Part shown: one piece after another, positions 55,101 to 63,772 of the stretch
Layout: each line of letters opens with the position of its first letter
Position numbering within the stretch: position 1 is the stretch's first letter
Assembly: GCA_017439185.1 (NCBI GenBank)
Contig: JAFRTM010000028.1
Coordinates: forward strand, 1 to 64,000
Length of the DNA: 64,000 nucleotides
Direction: 5' to 3'
Source of the DNA: Bacteroidales bacterium
GTDB lineage: Bacteria; Bacteroidota; Bacteroidia; Bacteroidales; P3
Program-made: the position numbers and the translations under genes
The notes under the pieces: model-generated
What the model was told of the DNA's origin: nothing
Databases searched by the model: none
What the model saw: the letters and a program-made list of their open reading frames with translations, nothing else

Positions 55101-58100
55101 AGCGACCATTACAGTTATGCTAACCTCAACTTCAATACGGCACCTTATTATATAGACTCCACCACCAACGCCGGATGCGGCACGCTCCACATGCTCGGTA
55201 TTGCTGTTGACGATACCGTGCCGGGCGTCACCGTGACATTTATAAAGTATTATCAGGAATATGCCACATCGCTCGACACGCTGTACTCTATGACCGCCAG
55301 CGTCTGCGAAGGGGTGGGCTATATAGTGCCCGACATGCCCGACTCGGTGACCCGCGAGGGCTACCGCTTCGACCACTGGACGGACAACCCCGCCTGCGGA
55401 TGGACCGTGGACCCGGGCGAAGAGAAAGTGCTGAGCAACGAATACCTGGTATTCTACGGAGTATGGGAGAGCACCTGCTCCGATGTGACAGTGGCCGACA
55501 CCATGACGCTGTGCCCGAACGACACGATAGAGTGGTACGGCTACACCTGGAGAAGTCCCGAATTCTCGGTGGGTGTATATGATACCATAGTTACCCACTA
55601 CGGCGTGATACCCGGCGAGTGCGACAGCATATTCCACCTGAACATCGCCGTGCCCGACATCCCGACATTGTCGGTTGGTTCCGTCAAAAACGTAAGCTGC
55701 TCTGGCGACAACGATGGTGAAATCACAGTCACTGTTCCAACTATCGTCAATATATACGACTACAATCTGACCTATCAGTTCAAATTAGACACATCCGAAT
55801 ACTCCACAGCCATCAACACAAATAACTACTGGTGGGGACAACTTATGGCCGGCGAACATAAAGTGTATTTGAAAGACGGCTGCGGCCTGATGGACAGCAC
55901 CACGGTGACCATCACAGAGCCCGAACAGATAACTGTCAACATCGAATCGTACGGCGGCGAAGCCGTATGCTACTCCACAGTTATGGGAAAACAGCTTGAT
56001 GCAACTGCTACAGGCGGCAATGGTTATTACAACTACAAGTGGAACAACGATGCCACCCGCACATACGACACCCTCATGGTGTCGCTCAACGTGCCCGGCA
56101 CCTTCCACGACACCGTCATAGTCACCGACTCCAACGGCTGTACCGGCATGGGCACCTACACCTACATAGTGTATGACACCCTTAAGGTGACCATCAACGG
56201 AGGCGACACCTCATATTGTAAGAATGCACCTTCGGTGCCACTCACCGTGACTGTCACGGGCGGCGACACCAACGGCTACACCTACCAGTGGTCTAACTAC
56301 AGCCCCATCGACACCGCCACCGGTCCTTCGTTCACGGTGCCTACCAGCGGTGGCTCAACCGTGCTGTATGACAACATCAGCGTGACGGTGACCAACGCCT
56401 GCGGCGAGAAGACCGCACAAGGACCTGTCATCACGGTGCTCGACTCGATACGGATGAGCCCACAAGTGGATGATGTTAGCCTCTGTTTCGGCGCCAACAT
56501 CGGACAGATGGAAGTGGACGTTCAGGGTGGCGGCGCCTTCACCGGCCAGTGGTATATGAACGGCACCGCCGTGACCGACCACAACCCCGGCGACGCCGAC
56601 AACAAATACACCCCACGCACCGACACCGCCGGCACCTTCAACTACAGCCTGAAGGTGACCTCCAACGCCGGATGCGGCAGCGACTCGGTACAGGTGAAGA
56701 ACCTGACAGTGTATGACACCCTCGTGGTGACCTCGCTCAGCAGCGACACTACCATCTGCGTCTGGTCATCCGACACACTGCGTGTCAGCGTTGCAGGAGG
56801 AAGTGGCAGTTACACCTACCAGTGGAAGAAAGACGACAGCGACATAGCCGACGCAACCCAAGAATTCTATCGCGTCTGGGCCGAAGATGCAGACACATCG
56901 GTATATTCGGTGCATGTAACCGACGTCAACGGCTGCGGCGACACAACGATAACCATAGCCACGGTGACTATACCCGAATACATTACGCTGACCACGTCTA
57001 TGGTTGACACCACCTACTGCTACGGAGCACAGGCAGCACCCATCACACTTAACCCAACTGGTGGCGACGGCACCTACACTTATCAGTGGATTGTCGCCAA
57101 CAACGACGACATGATGGGGTCCGAAACACTCTCGACCACCGGCAACAGCCACACCCCGACCACCGACTCGGCGGCATCCTACTACTACCGCGTGACCATC
57201 ACCTCGGGAGTCTGCTCCACCGAACGCGATGTGGCGAGAATCTATGTAATGGACCAGGTGCGGATTAACCTCACCCCCGACACCAGCACCATCTGTTTCG
57301 GAAGCGAGGGCACGACCTACGAACTGACCGACCACACCGACGGCGGTTATTATGGAGATTATACCTACCAATGGTATAAGAACGGCGAAGTGTTGACAGG
57401 CGAAGAGGGCGACACCTACATGCCAGTTGGCACGACAGCCGGCACCTTCACCTACAGCGCCGTCGCCACCGACGAGATAGGCTGCCACAGCGACACCACA
57501 ACGGTGGGCGTGCTGACGGTTTATAACGAGATAACGGCACCCACCGCATCGACCGACACAGCATTCTACTGCTTCGGTACCGCCATACCGCAGCTCACAT
57601 CGGGCATTACCGGCGGTAGCGGCAGATTCTACTATTACTGGGAGCTGGATGGAGAGATGTTGGACGAGAACGGTGCAACCCTGACACTCGACTCGGCAGC
57701 AGGTATCTATCAATACTCAGTAAGTATTATGGACTCTGCAGGATGCGACGGTACAGCCCAGACCTTCCAACCGATAAGGATATATGAAGAGTTGAGAGTC
57801 GGATACAACTACGCAGAGGCGGCCAACGGTACCGATTGTTCTCACACTGAGCTTGACAGTATAAGAGCTTATCCGATGGGCGGCAGCGGCGACGTTACCT
57901 ACCAGTGGTACATGGACAGCGTGGCCATCGACGGAGCCACCGGGTGGTTCTACCGTCCCTCGGCCGATTCGGCTTCGTACAAATTCTATCACGTGGTAGT
58001 GACCGATGCCAACGGATGTGAGCAGGTGAACCTTGGCGATGGAGTATATGTGAGCGTTGTGGATTCGTTGCGTTATAGCGGACATTTGGAGGTTCCAACC

Positions 58101-60878
58101 ACACTCTGTCTTGGCAGCACCGTTACGGAAGCCAACCAGATACAGGTAAATACTACGGGAGGTGCCGGCACCTTCTATTATAGATGGTATATCAACGGAG
58201 AACCGGTAGCCGATACGGCGACAACCACTAATGTCATTATGCCGAGTACCGACGTGGCGGGTACATACTCCTATAGTGTGCAGATAACCGCAGCTGCCTG
58301 CGGTGCCGATTCGGTACACATAGTGGATCTTACTGTAAAAGCACCCACCACCACCTACGACACTCTGGCGGTGTGCGACAGCTTGCGCTGGATTGACGAC
58401 AGCCTCTACACGCTGGTCGATGAAGCCACTGGTAGAATCAACTCACAAGTATCAACTTACGGTCTGTCTCATACCGTCTCTGACCAGTACGGCTGCGACT
58501 CCACGGTATATCTCAACCTTACGCTTAACCCGTCGGGATGGTTCTATGAAGGTCGCGGAGGAATGGCACCAGACACTAATAGCTACTGCTACGGCTCGTG
58601 GATCGACATCTATACCGACTCTCAAAATCCCGATGTCTTTGCATATCAATGGTACAGGGACGGCGAGGCGATAGCCGATGCGACAGGATGGAGAGATTCC
58701 TCACTTGCCGACACACCGGGTACGCACGTATATAGTCTAAAGGTGACGCCGTACAGCGGATGTGCCAGCGATTCGGCGGCCGTAAGGGTGGCCACCATCT
58801 ATGAGCCGTTTGTGGTGACTTCTATGCAGATGGACACCGCCGGATGTATGGAAGACACGTACCTGCACCTGCCGTTTATTGACACCAATGCCACAGGCGG
58901 CAGCGGAAATATATTCTCTAATTGGTATGAGATTGTTGGAAACGACACTATAGAATCTAATACGGTATATATGGATTCGGTAGGACCCGGCGAGTACAAC
59001 TTTGTGATGAAAGAGACTGACACCTACGGCTGCGGCGAAGGCATAGCTATCTACACCACGGTGACGGTGGCCGAGAACTACACGGCTTCGTTCGTAAGCA
59101 ACGAGGACGACTCGACCACGATGAGCGACATCAGCGTGTGCGCCATCAAGGGGCTGGTGCTGCCCGATAACGAGTTCACCTATCCCAACTATAACTTCGT
59201 GGGATGGGGCACCGCCACGGCGGCCGACACCCTGCAGCCGGGCGACACGGTGTACATCACCGGCAACACCACCTACTACACCCTCTGGGAGTTTGTGTGC
59301 CAGAACATAGACACGACGGAGATAGCCCGCATCTGCGAAGGCAGCACAACGACTTGGCACGGCTACACGGTGGACGGCACGGTGGAAGCCTACGTCGATA
59401 CGGTGACGGGAGTGGTCAACGACTTGTGCGACTCCATATATCACCTGCAGGTAGAGGTTGGCACGCCCAACGAGCACGACACCACGCTGACCGTGTGCGA
59501 CAGCCTCACGTGGAACGGCACCCTCTACACCGAGACGCCCGACACCACGCTGGTGTATGTGCTGGCGAACGGCAACATGTACGGCTGCGACTCGACCGAC
59601 AAGCTGACCCTCACGGTGATATACAGCGGACATGAATATGAAGTAGTGACAGCCTGCGACAGCTACACGATGGACAACACGATATATACCGAATCGACCG
59701 ACCTGCCCACCATCACGGGCGAGATGCCCAACGGCTGCCCGTTCTACACCCACATGAGCCTCACTATACACCACAGCTACTATGGTGACACCTCGGTGAC
59801 GGCCTGCGTGGAATACACCTGGAACGACATGACGATGAGAGAGAGCGGCGAGCAGGAGTTCCGCGGACAGACCATAGAGGGCTGTGACTCGGTGGTGATG
59901 CTCAACCTCACCATCAACCCGGCGACCTACGGCGTTGACGAGCAGGTGGTGTGCGACAGCCTGACCTGGCTGGACGGCAACACCTACTACGACGGCTTCG
60001 AGGCCGACTTCAACTTCATCACCTATACCTTCGAGGGCGCCAACCAGTACGGCTGCGACTCGATAGTGGCGCTGGGCATTACGATGATGGAGCATATCGA
60101 CGTGGCGTTCCAGTCAGACTACGGCGAGGGCTGGATGGATCCCACCCAGACCTGCGAGAACACGCCGATGGTGGTTCCCGACTGTGACTATGAGAATCCC
60201 GGCTATCGCTTCGGCGGATGGCTCGACGTGGAGACCGGCGACACCATACAGCCGGGCGACACGGTGACTATGGAGAACGGACGTTCCTACATAGCTATAT
60301 GGATTCCGATATGCAACGACGCCTATGTGGTGACCGACACCGTGATGTGTACCGGCGACTCGCTGCTGTGGTGCGGCCAGCTGATGGCCGGCGACGACCT
60401 GGTGTCGGGCAGCTACGAGCACGTGGCCTACGACGTGATAGAGAACGCCTGCGACAGTATATATATGCTGAGGCTGACAGTCTATCCCACCGGCCATGCG
60501 GAATACTACGACACGGTACACGGCGAATATATGTGGAACGGCGAGATATATTCCACCACCGGCGACTACACCGTGTGGGTGGGACGTAACCGCTGGGGCT
60601 GCGACTCACTGGAGACCCTACACCTGGTGGTGAACCTCGGCATCGACGACAGCGACCTCGACAACATGAAGCTCTACCCCAACCCGACGAGAGGCGACGT
60701 GAACATCGAAGGAGTGGAGGTGAAGAAAGTTGAGGTGCTGGATATGGTGGGCCGCACGGTGGCTACCTTCGAAGGCTCCAACCACATAGACATCACCGAC
60801 CTGCCCTCGGGCACCTACACCCTTGCCATCACCACGATGGACGACCGACTGGTGACCCGCCGTGTGGCAAAACGCTAA
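49137..60878 (+). CDS. Giant T9SS-exported multidomain surface protein (3913 residues)
   Basis: Start at 49137 or Met3 (49143); signal peptide to about residue 39 (GRAQAQ). Seen in order: beta-rich N-region; two CUB-like domains near 585-710 and 823-945; fibronectin III-like modules near 1048-1140 and 1338-1430; repeated YTWHGT...GCDSIYxLxLTV modules from about 1640; InlB/Flg_new-type beta-repeats near 1799, 2029, 3313 and 3653; a row of about nine Ig/PKD-like repeats (VxGGSGxYTYQW...TDxxGC) from about 2175 to 3060; and a type A T9SS tail from about 3840 (MKLYPNPTRGDVNIEG, ending in RRVAKR). It is probably an adhesin or matrix protein on the outer surface. No enzyme domain was recognised. The reading frame is unbroken over 11.7 kb. 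Confidence 0.88.
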   Translation: MFMEQNIRNLIEKRSLKRVAVGMVALLAMVFVGGRAQAQCDQLDGTSFTVNIITANTASLEIDWSMDDFNDSFNGTIALYFTNTTTSQTFRFEDNSGLFTTSNMPVGNYEWYFRGYCTGGDSTVVITGSDFYICDEGVTVTSITVTPDCNGNEGKIEISAICECDNNAVISYKLVDSGETNYTGHFEGLSGNEYYNFSISNEGNGLTVDTTIYVPEGSTCDITATGTPSLTILDYSYEDYENSGNFGEFYYRLEIPSVDGTPEAIEVQYGLVGSDSPSSVYYNPSTGSGSIKIPITAKGDWEVKMRARCCGGSFPGNIPGDWFLIDTIHHYPNFSIYTEGSCYRIPPAQSENGSAEISFIPPHSVSSNSSKMGIRVFPVDNPDNIKIDTVGDYGMAGGTIELSSLTEGEYKVSVYITDGLENYNNTYDAYLDTTFTVESRIKVTIQNDSSTFCATDSVLYRAIVTGGTEPYDFEWVAYETTFGQFDDSVWVNFDIASSDDPGVTVTDADGCFVETPIHVNLLPAYTQETDYYYDSYTYSRNRYIIASQLPFTLQDFTFDGSETSASHEFTFQTAKGCDSIVHIDFTQKPGIALPSSGNLDTTITTGVDVYDDGGFSSAAALHADRTLTLHAPEGNTLELQLTGRTFDLGEGEALYVYDYNGVNDNALLFEYRQGMNPPNMDFTSNSRSLTFRYVTGNSCAQGFIMTVNTKDISNECLPVYNVTYSLMSGGETYSYCNMHWEYSGVADSFEVKYAGLKWNDDTGNYDTVYGPYTRYEASGSTASQASCRNDLDAFGRVEIRAICGEGDTSEVTSFDWTPHQPLKIPASGDTIVTLDSTIFNINVYDAGGGSGNYGDNYNGSLIVKPADGYRLVISYSSQYNLESEYDYLYITDDYDGSAVNTYQIDTLTGEGSLSDTYDFHIYSRSGGFKFTLTSDVSNNNAGVELYLSQLKLDECLPSYNPKAERRLMDITTYYVITDAGIYGSTAGDRVVVKKTNVATSAIEYDTLTLEMWDNSIALSIEPQYTMDVQLAPLCGYGNATQWSDPMRLSACQMPYDIIDGGTTETSQQISWTGDASSYVVGYRVANTDEWNYVSTPDATTEITLTGLFPATTYEAKVASVCGDGDTSVFSDELQPVTFRTGCGYTPGLPDGNALTSIPDVLNFDLAESSLTYHYEMPDCWSRIETVVTDATDGTQKPYPHVTYTYIGHDQNQNRLEFYSNASDDQYAIMPPVILQDQASNWNIAFNASLEDTNCVYDGLYFLEFGVMTDPSDPTTFTTRKTVDLSTFNSDDVLYNFTESDVVGGDKIYPAFKVAKRIGWNFHHAHILLNSVKFVPTYGLTAPTNVHVAPHPTQDNNVVVSWDAVELQGSDRTSLQYSLSVQRNSNLIDINDTTIITTGTQVTVPAGEGVTVAASVSAMVNDAYYSAFSPWYSNPSDTVLYMVPLYDRQVADTIGDLSLANAENAGSDYPFQYGGNASGIMLISSSELQNVRTVSAIALLQAPDCGTSGWQNLEVYMKDVDVNSFSTTYTGTGYTIDNASDFTFTSTDRMWYNNVMVEPDNDGWLVIRPGDGDNTFNHDPEKNLMIGIAGWGGDYPEGTVRFMTDNSAAGDNMGLSLVGVDNVQNLQSMTLSSDPLVSRPLIMVIENKNCVGDTLVVDTNLCENATLEWRGQTIDLNASDAGLHFNSDLYRFIYYDTVPNAANGGTCDSIYMLRVTRKYNKYPDEDDRVNNCGPYTWHGTTYFHSNGEMVSVEVTPGCWETVWQGTDPITDTVRGVTSDGCDSIYTLNLTVEAYSTIIFDSTYADAGTGMSDRYVCTSSMTVPNCTMTRRYYDFGAWLYDGDTVWANETLQLTEDTIILQPLWEPACYNYTDSLMVVTDYEDFCMTNSSYTWHGHTVDFAYLRAHGYVLPTVWGDSYDTIYVDDTIVNAAGGVCDSIYRLRLTVGDRLMVTDYFSENADAVVCGAGYTWSDGNHYTADTGYFWWSDPDDSDHYSYANLNFNTAPYYIDSTTNAGCGTLHMLGIAVDDTVPGVTVTFIKYYQEYATSLDTLYSMTASVCEGVGYIVPDMPDSVTREGYRFDHWTDNPACGWTVDPGEEKVLSNEYLVFYGVWESTCSDVTVADTMTLCPNDTIEWYGYTWRSPEFSVGVYDTIVTHYGVIPGECDSIFHLNIAVPDIPTLSVGSVKNVSCSGDNDGEITVTVPTIVNIYDYNLTYQFKLDTSEYSTAINTNNYWWGQLMAGEHKVYLKDGCGLMDSTTVTITEPEQITVNIESYGGEAVCYSTVMGKQLDATATGGNGYYNYKWNNDATRTYDTLMVSLNVPGTFHDTVIVTDSNGCTGMGTYTYIVYDTLKVTINGGDTSYCKNAPSVPLTVTVTGGDTNGYTYQWSNYSPIDTATGPSFTVPTSGGSTVLYDNISVTVTNACGEKTAQGPVITVLDSIRMSPQVDDVSLCFGANIGQMEVDVQGGGAFTGQWYMNGTAVTDHNPGDADNKYTPRTDTAGTFNYSLKVTSNAGCGSDSVQVKNLTVYDTLVVTSLSSDTTICVWSSDTLRVSVAGGSGSYTYQWKKDDSDIADATQEFYRVWAEDADTSVYSVHVTDVNGCGDTTITIATVTIPEYITLTTSMVDTTYCYGAQAAPITLNPTGGDGTYTYQWIVANNDDMMGSETLSTTGNSHTPTTDSAASYYYRVTITSGVCSTERDVARIYVMDQVRINLTPDTSTICFGSEGTTYELTDHTDGGYYGDYTYQWYKNGEVLTGEEGDTYMPVGTTAGTFTYSAVATDEIGCHSDTTTVGVLTVYNEITAPTASTDTAFYCFGTAIPQLTSGITGGSGRFYYYWELDGEMLDENGATLTLDSAAGIYQYSVSIMDSAGCDGTAQTFQPIRIYEELRVGYNYAEAANGTDCSHTELDSIRAYPMGGSGDVTYQWYMDSVAIDGATGWFYRPSADSASYKFYHVVVTDANGCEQVNLGDGVYVSVVDSLRYSGHLEVPTTLCLGSTVTEANQIQVNTTGGAGTFYYRWYINGEPVADTATTTNVIMPSTDVAGTYSYSVQITAAACGADSVHIVDLTVKAPTTTYDTLAVCDSLRWIDDSLYTLVDEATGRINSQVSTYGLSHTVSDQYGCDSTVYLNLTLNPSGWFYEGRGGMAPDTNSYCYGSWIDIYTDSQNPDVFAYQWYRDGEAIADATGWRDSSLADTPGTHVYSLKVTPYSGCASDSAAVRVATIYEPFVVTSMQMDTAGCMEDTYLHLPFIDTNATGGSGNIFSNWYEIVGNDTIESNTVYMDSVGPGEYNFVMKETDTYGCGEGIAIYTTVTVAENYTASFVSNEDDSTTMSDISVCAIKGLVLPDNEFTYPNYNFVGWGTATAADTLQPGDTVYITGNTTYYTLWEFVCQNIDTTEIARICEGSTTTWHGYTVDGTVEAYVDTVTGVVNDLCDSIYHLQVEVGTPNEHDTTLTVCDSLTWNGTLYTETPDTTLVYVLANGNMYGCDSTDKLTLTVIYSGHEYEVVTACDSYTMDNTIYTESTDLPTITGEMPNGCPFYTHMSLTIHHSYYGDTSVTACVEYTWNDMTMRESGEQEFRGQTIEGCDSVVMLNLTINPATYGVDEQVVCDSLTWLDGNTYYDGFEADFNFITYTFEGANQYGCDSIVALGITMMEHIDVAFQSDYGEGWMDPTQTCENTPMVVPDCDYENPGYRFGGWLDVETGDTIQPGDTVTMENGRSYIAIWIPICNDAYVVTDTVMCTGDSLLWCGQLMAGDDLVSGSYEHVAYDVIENACDSIYMLRLTVYPTGHAEYYDTVHGEYMWNGEIYSTTGDYTVWVGRNRWGCDSLETLHLVVNLGIDDSDLDNMKLYPNPTRGDVNIEGVEVKKVEVLDMVGRTVATFEGSNHIDITDLPSGTYTLAITTMDDRLVTRRVAKR

Positions 60879-60927
60879 CGTGAAACTGTAAATATTAATA
60901 AGAACATATTATTTTAATATACTACCG

Positions 60928-62313
60928 ATGAAAAAACTCATAATAGCAGCACTCGCACTGACACTGGCAGGCCTCGCCTGCCAGGCGCAGACACTGAAAC
61001 AAGACGAGGTAAGCAAGCTCTACGGCTATGTGAACAGCAACGGAGCGTGGCAGATACAGCCAGAGTACCAGTATGCCTACCCCTTCGAGAAAGGCCGCAA
61101 GATATTCGCCGTGGTGAAACTCGACAATCATTTCGGATGTGTCGATAACCGCGGCGAGTTGATAGTGAGAAATATCTTCCCGACGAGGGAGGAAGCGTTG
61201 GAGTGTGGCCGCCAGTGGCAGACCGGCGACGAGCCGGGCAAGTGGCTCTACCCGCTGATGAACCCCACCGACAGGCAGTGGGGATTTGTGGACTACTACG
61301 GCAACTGGAAGTTCGAGCCCCAATATGAGGGAGCCGGCGAGTTTATCGGTACCGAGCCCAAGAGCTTCGCCCCGGTGAAACAGAACGACCGCTGGGGTTG
61401 CATAGACCGCAGGGGCGTGATGATCATAGCCGCCGTTTTTATGGACCAGGCTGACGCCACCGAGGCAGGTAAGCAGTGGATTCATGCTCTGCACTACACC
61501 ACGTGGCTCTGCCCCACCATGAACGAACGCAGACGCTGGGGTTATGTCGATTACCTCGGCCGCTGGGTGGTGAGAGCCCAATACCAGGCTTGTATGAGGT
61601 TCGGCGACGACAATATGTATCCCTACGCCCAGGTGCAGCGCACCGGTCGCTGGGGCAACGTGGACCGTAACGGCAAAGAGGTTACCTTCTGCATATTCTT
61701 CACACGCGACGATGCGGCTTACGCCATGAGGCAGATCGCCAACGGCCGCGATGTGAAAGACTGGCGACTGCCGGTAACCGAGCCTACCACAGGACTCTGG
61801 GGCTGGGCCAACCAGGAAGGGGAGTGGGCTATAAAACCCCAATACGAAGAGGTGTGCAACTTCCCCAACGACACCGGAGCCTTCGCCGCAGCCAAGCTGG
61901 ACGGATTCTGGGGTGTGGTGGATGCCGACGGCGAGCTGCTCACCCGCCACGTGTTCACCCTCGCCAGCGAGGCCACGAAAGCCGGACAGGAGTGGGACAC
62001 CCATCAGGAACTGGGCCACTGGCTCTATCCCGTGATGAACCCCAAGACCGGCCACTGGGGCTATGTCAACTACAAAGGCATATACTCCATCGACCCGCTG
62101 TTCCAGGACGCCAAGACCTTCATCGAGACCTGGAACAACCGAGTGGCCCCCGCCAAGAAAGAAGGCAAGTGGGGCGGCATAGACCATACCGGCCAGTATG
62201 TGATACAGCCCATCTACGAGACCTCCGCCGACGCCTACAAGGCTTGTCGCGAATGGGCCTCGAAGACCAAGTTCAACGCATACAAAGAGACCGAAGTGTT
62301 ACAGACCTATTGA
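60928..62313 (+). CDS. WG-repeat protein, exported
   Basis: 461 residues. A signal peptide or lipoprotein-like start (MKKLIIAALALTLAGLACQAQ; Cys18 could be a lipobox Cys) is followed by about eight to ten WG repeats: WGFVDYYGNWKFEPQYEG, WGCIDRRGVMIIAAVF, WGYVDYLGRWVVRAQYQA, WGNVDRNGKEV, WGWANQEGEWAIKPQYEE, WGVVDADGELLT, WGYVNYKGIYSIDPLFQD and WGGIDHTGQYVIQPIYE. WG repeats form beta-rich scaffolds; function is unknown. It lies 49 bases after the giant surface protein and 13 bases before dihydroorotase, so it probably shares a transcript with the latter. Confidence 0.85.
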   Translation: MKKLIIAALALTLAGLACQAQTLKQDEVSKLYGYVNSNGAWQIQPEYQYAYPFEKGRKIFAVVKLDNHFGCVDNRGELIVRNIFPTREEALECGRQWQTGDEPGKWLYPLMNPTDRQWGFVDYYGNWKFEPQYEGAGEFIGTEPKSFAPVKQNDRWGCIDRRGVMIIAAVFMDQADATEAGKQWIHALHYTTWLCPTMNERRRWGYVDYLGRWVVRAQYQACMRFGDDNMYPYAQVQRTGRWGNVDRNGKEVTFCIFFTRDDAAYAMRQIANGRDVKDWRLPVTEPTTGLWGWANQEGEWAIKPQYEEVCNFPNDTGAFAAAKLDGFWGVVDADGELLTRHVFTLASEATKAGQEWDTHQELGHWLYPVMNPKTGHWGYVNYKGIYSIDPLFQDAKTFIETWNNRVAPAKKEGKWGGIDHTGQYVIQPIYETSADAYKACREWASKTKFNAYKETEVLQTY

Positions 62314-62326
62314 TAGACGACGAGCG

Positions 62327-63748
62327 ATGAGATACCTGATAAGGAATGCGAAGATAGTAAGCGAGGGCACGATACGCCAAGGCAACGTGCTGGTGGAGAA
62401 CGGAAGGATAGCGGACATAGCCTTTACCGACGGGGAAGAGAAAAACGCGATGGGGTCGGTGTGGGCGTTGTCGGCGACTCTGTTGCATTCTGGTTCACAG
62501 ATCATCGAAGCCGAAGGGAGTTACCTGCTGCCCGGCGTGATCGACACCCACGTCCATTTCCGCGACGGCGGCGACGGGGAGAACCCCGCCGGCGACATGG
62601 CCACCGAGTCGAGGGCCGCCCTGATGGGAGGAGTGACCTCGGTCATAGACATGCCCAACACCAATCCTACCACCACCACCCTCGAAGCCTTGGAGCAGAA
62701 AGAGGAGGCGGCGGCAGCGAAGATGGCGATGAACTACGGCTTTATGGTAGGCGCCACCAACGACAACATAGACATGCTCCTCGGGCTTTCGCCCGACCGC
62801 TACGCTGCGGTGAAGCTGTTCCTCGGCTCCTCGACCGGCAACATGCTCGTGAACGACGAGGCCGAGCTGGAGCGTCTGTTCCAGGAGAGCCGCAAGCTGA
62901 TAGTGGCCCACTGCGAGGAAGAGGCGGTGGTGCAGGCCAACCTCAGGACCTTCAGGGCTGAGTTTGAAGGCACCGAGAAAGAGACCGCCGCGCTGCATCC
63001 CCAGATACGCAACACCGAGGCGTGCTACCTCTCGACCTACAAGGCGGTGGAGCGGGCCAGGAGGCATGGGACGAGGCTGCACATAGCCCATATATCCACC
63101 GCCACCGAGCTCGACCTGCTGAGCAACAAGGCGCTCGACGAGAAGAACATCACCGCCGAGGTGACACCCAACCACCTGTGGTTCGACGACAGGGACTACG
63201 ACACGCTGGGTAACTTCATAAAGTGCAACCCCGCCATCAAGAGCAACAACGACCGCCTGGCGCTGTGGGCCGGACTCTTCGACGGCTTGATAGACACCAT
63301 AGCCACAGACCATGCACCCCATCTGCTGGCGGCGAAGCAGAAGCCCTACTTCCAGGCCCCCAGCGGCATACCGTCGATACAGCATTCACTGCTGACGATG
63401 CTCGAAGGGGTGTTCCACAACACCGCCGACGACTACGACGAGGTGCTGAACACGTGGCTGCCGCTGATAGTGGAGAAAATGTGCCACAACCCGGCCACCA
63501 TCTTCGGCATACAGGACAGAGGATTTATACGCAAAGGCGACTATGCCGACCTGGTGCTGGTGAGGCCCGACGAGAAGGGCCGTGAGGTGACGAGGAAGAG
63601 CCTGCTGTACAAGTGCGGCTGGAGTCCGCTCGAAGGAGCTACCTTCCACACCGAGATAACCCATGTGCTGGTCAACGGCAAGCTGGCCATGGCCGACGGC
63701 AACCTGCTGGACACCACGGCGGCGAAGAAACTGCAATACACGAAATAG
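62327..63748 (+). CDS. pyrC: Dihydroorotase
   Basis: 473 residues, amidohydrolase fold. The metal-binding DTHVHFRDGG and the DMPNTNP substrate loop are conserved, as are NYGFMVGATNDN, VAHCEEE, HIAHISTATE and TDHAPH near residue 326 (catalytic Asp). It closes N-carbamoyl-aspartate to dihydroorotate in pyrimidine synthesis. Length and motif order resemble the type I enzymes of Bacteroidetes. An allantoinase could look similar, but the RDGG and DMPNTNP context favours dihydroorotase. Confidence 0.88.
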   Translation: MRYLIRNAKIVSEGTIRQGNVLVENGRIADIAFTDGEEKNAMGSVWALSATLLHSGSQIIEAEGSYLLPGVIDTHVHFRDGGDGENPAGDMATESRAALMGGVTSVIDMPNTNPTTTTLEALEQKEEAAAAKMAMNYGFMVGATNDNIDMLLGLSPDRYAAVKLFLGSSTGNMLVNDEAELERLFQESRKLIVAHCEEEAVVQANLRTFRAEFEGTEKETAALHPQIRNTEACYLSTYKAVERARRHGTRLHIAHISTATELDLLSNKALDEKNITAEVTPNHLWFDDRDYDTLGNFIKCNPAIKSNNDRLALWAGLFDGLIDTIATDHAPHLLAAKQKPYFQAPSGIPSIQHSLLTMLEGVFHNTADDYDEVLNTWLPLIVEKMCHNPATIFGIQDRGFIRKGDYADLVLVRPDEKGREVTRKSLLYKCGWSPLEGATFHTEITHVLVNGKLAMADGNLLDTTAAKKLQYTK

Positions 63749-63772
63749 TAACAAGTACCATTAATATACCCT

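Noticed and set aside
50004-60521. Several long minus-strand frames opposite the giant surface gene
   Set aside because: They are rich in Gly, Val, His and Asp from antisense reading of a GC-rich gene and have no start signals.
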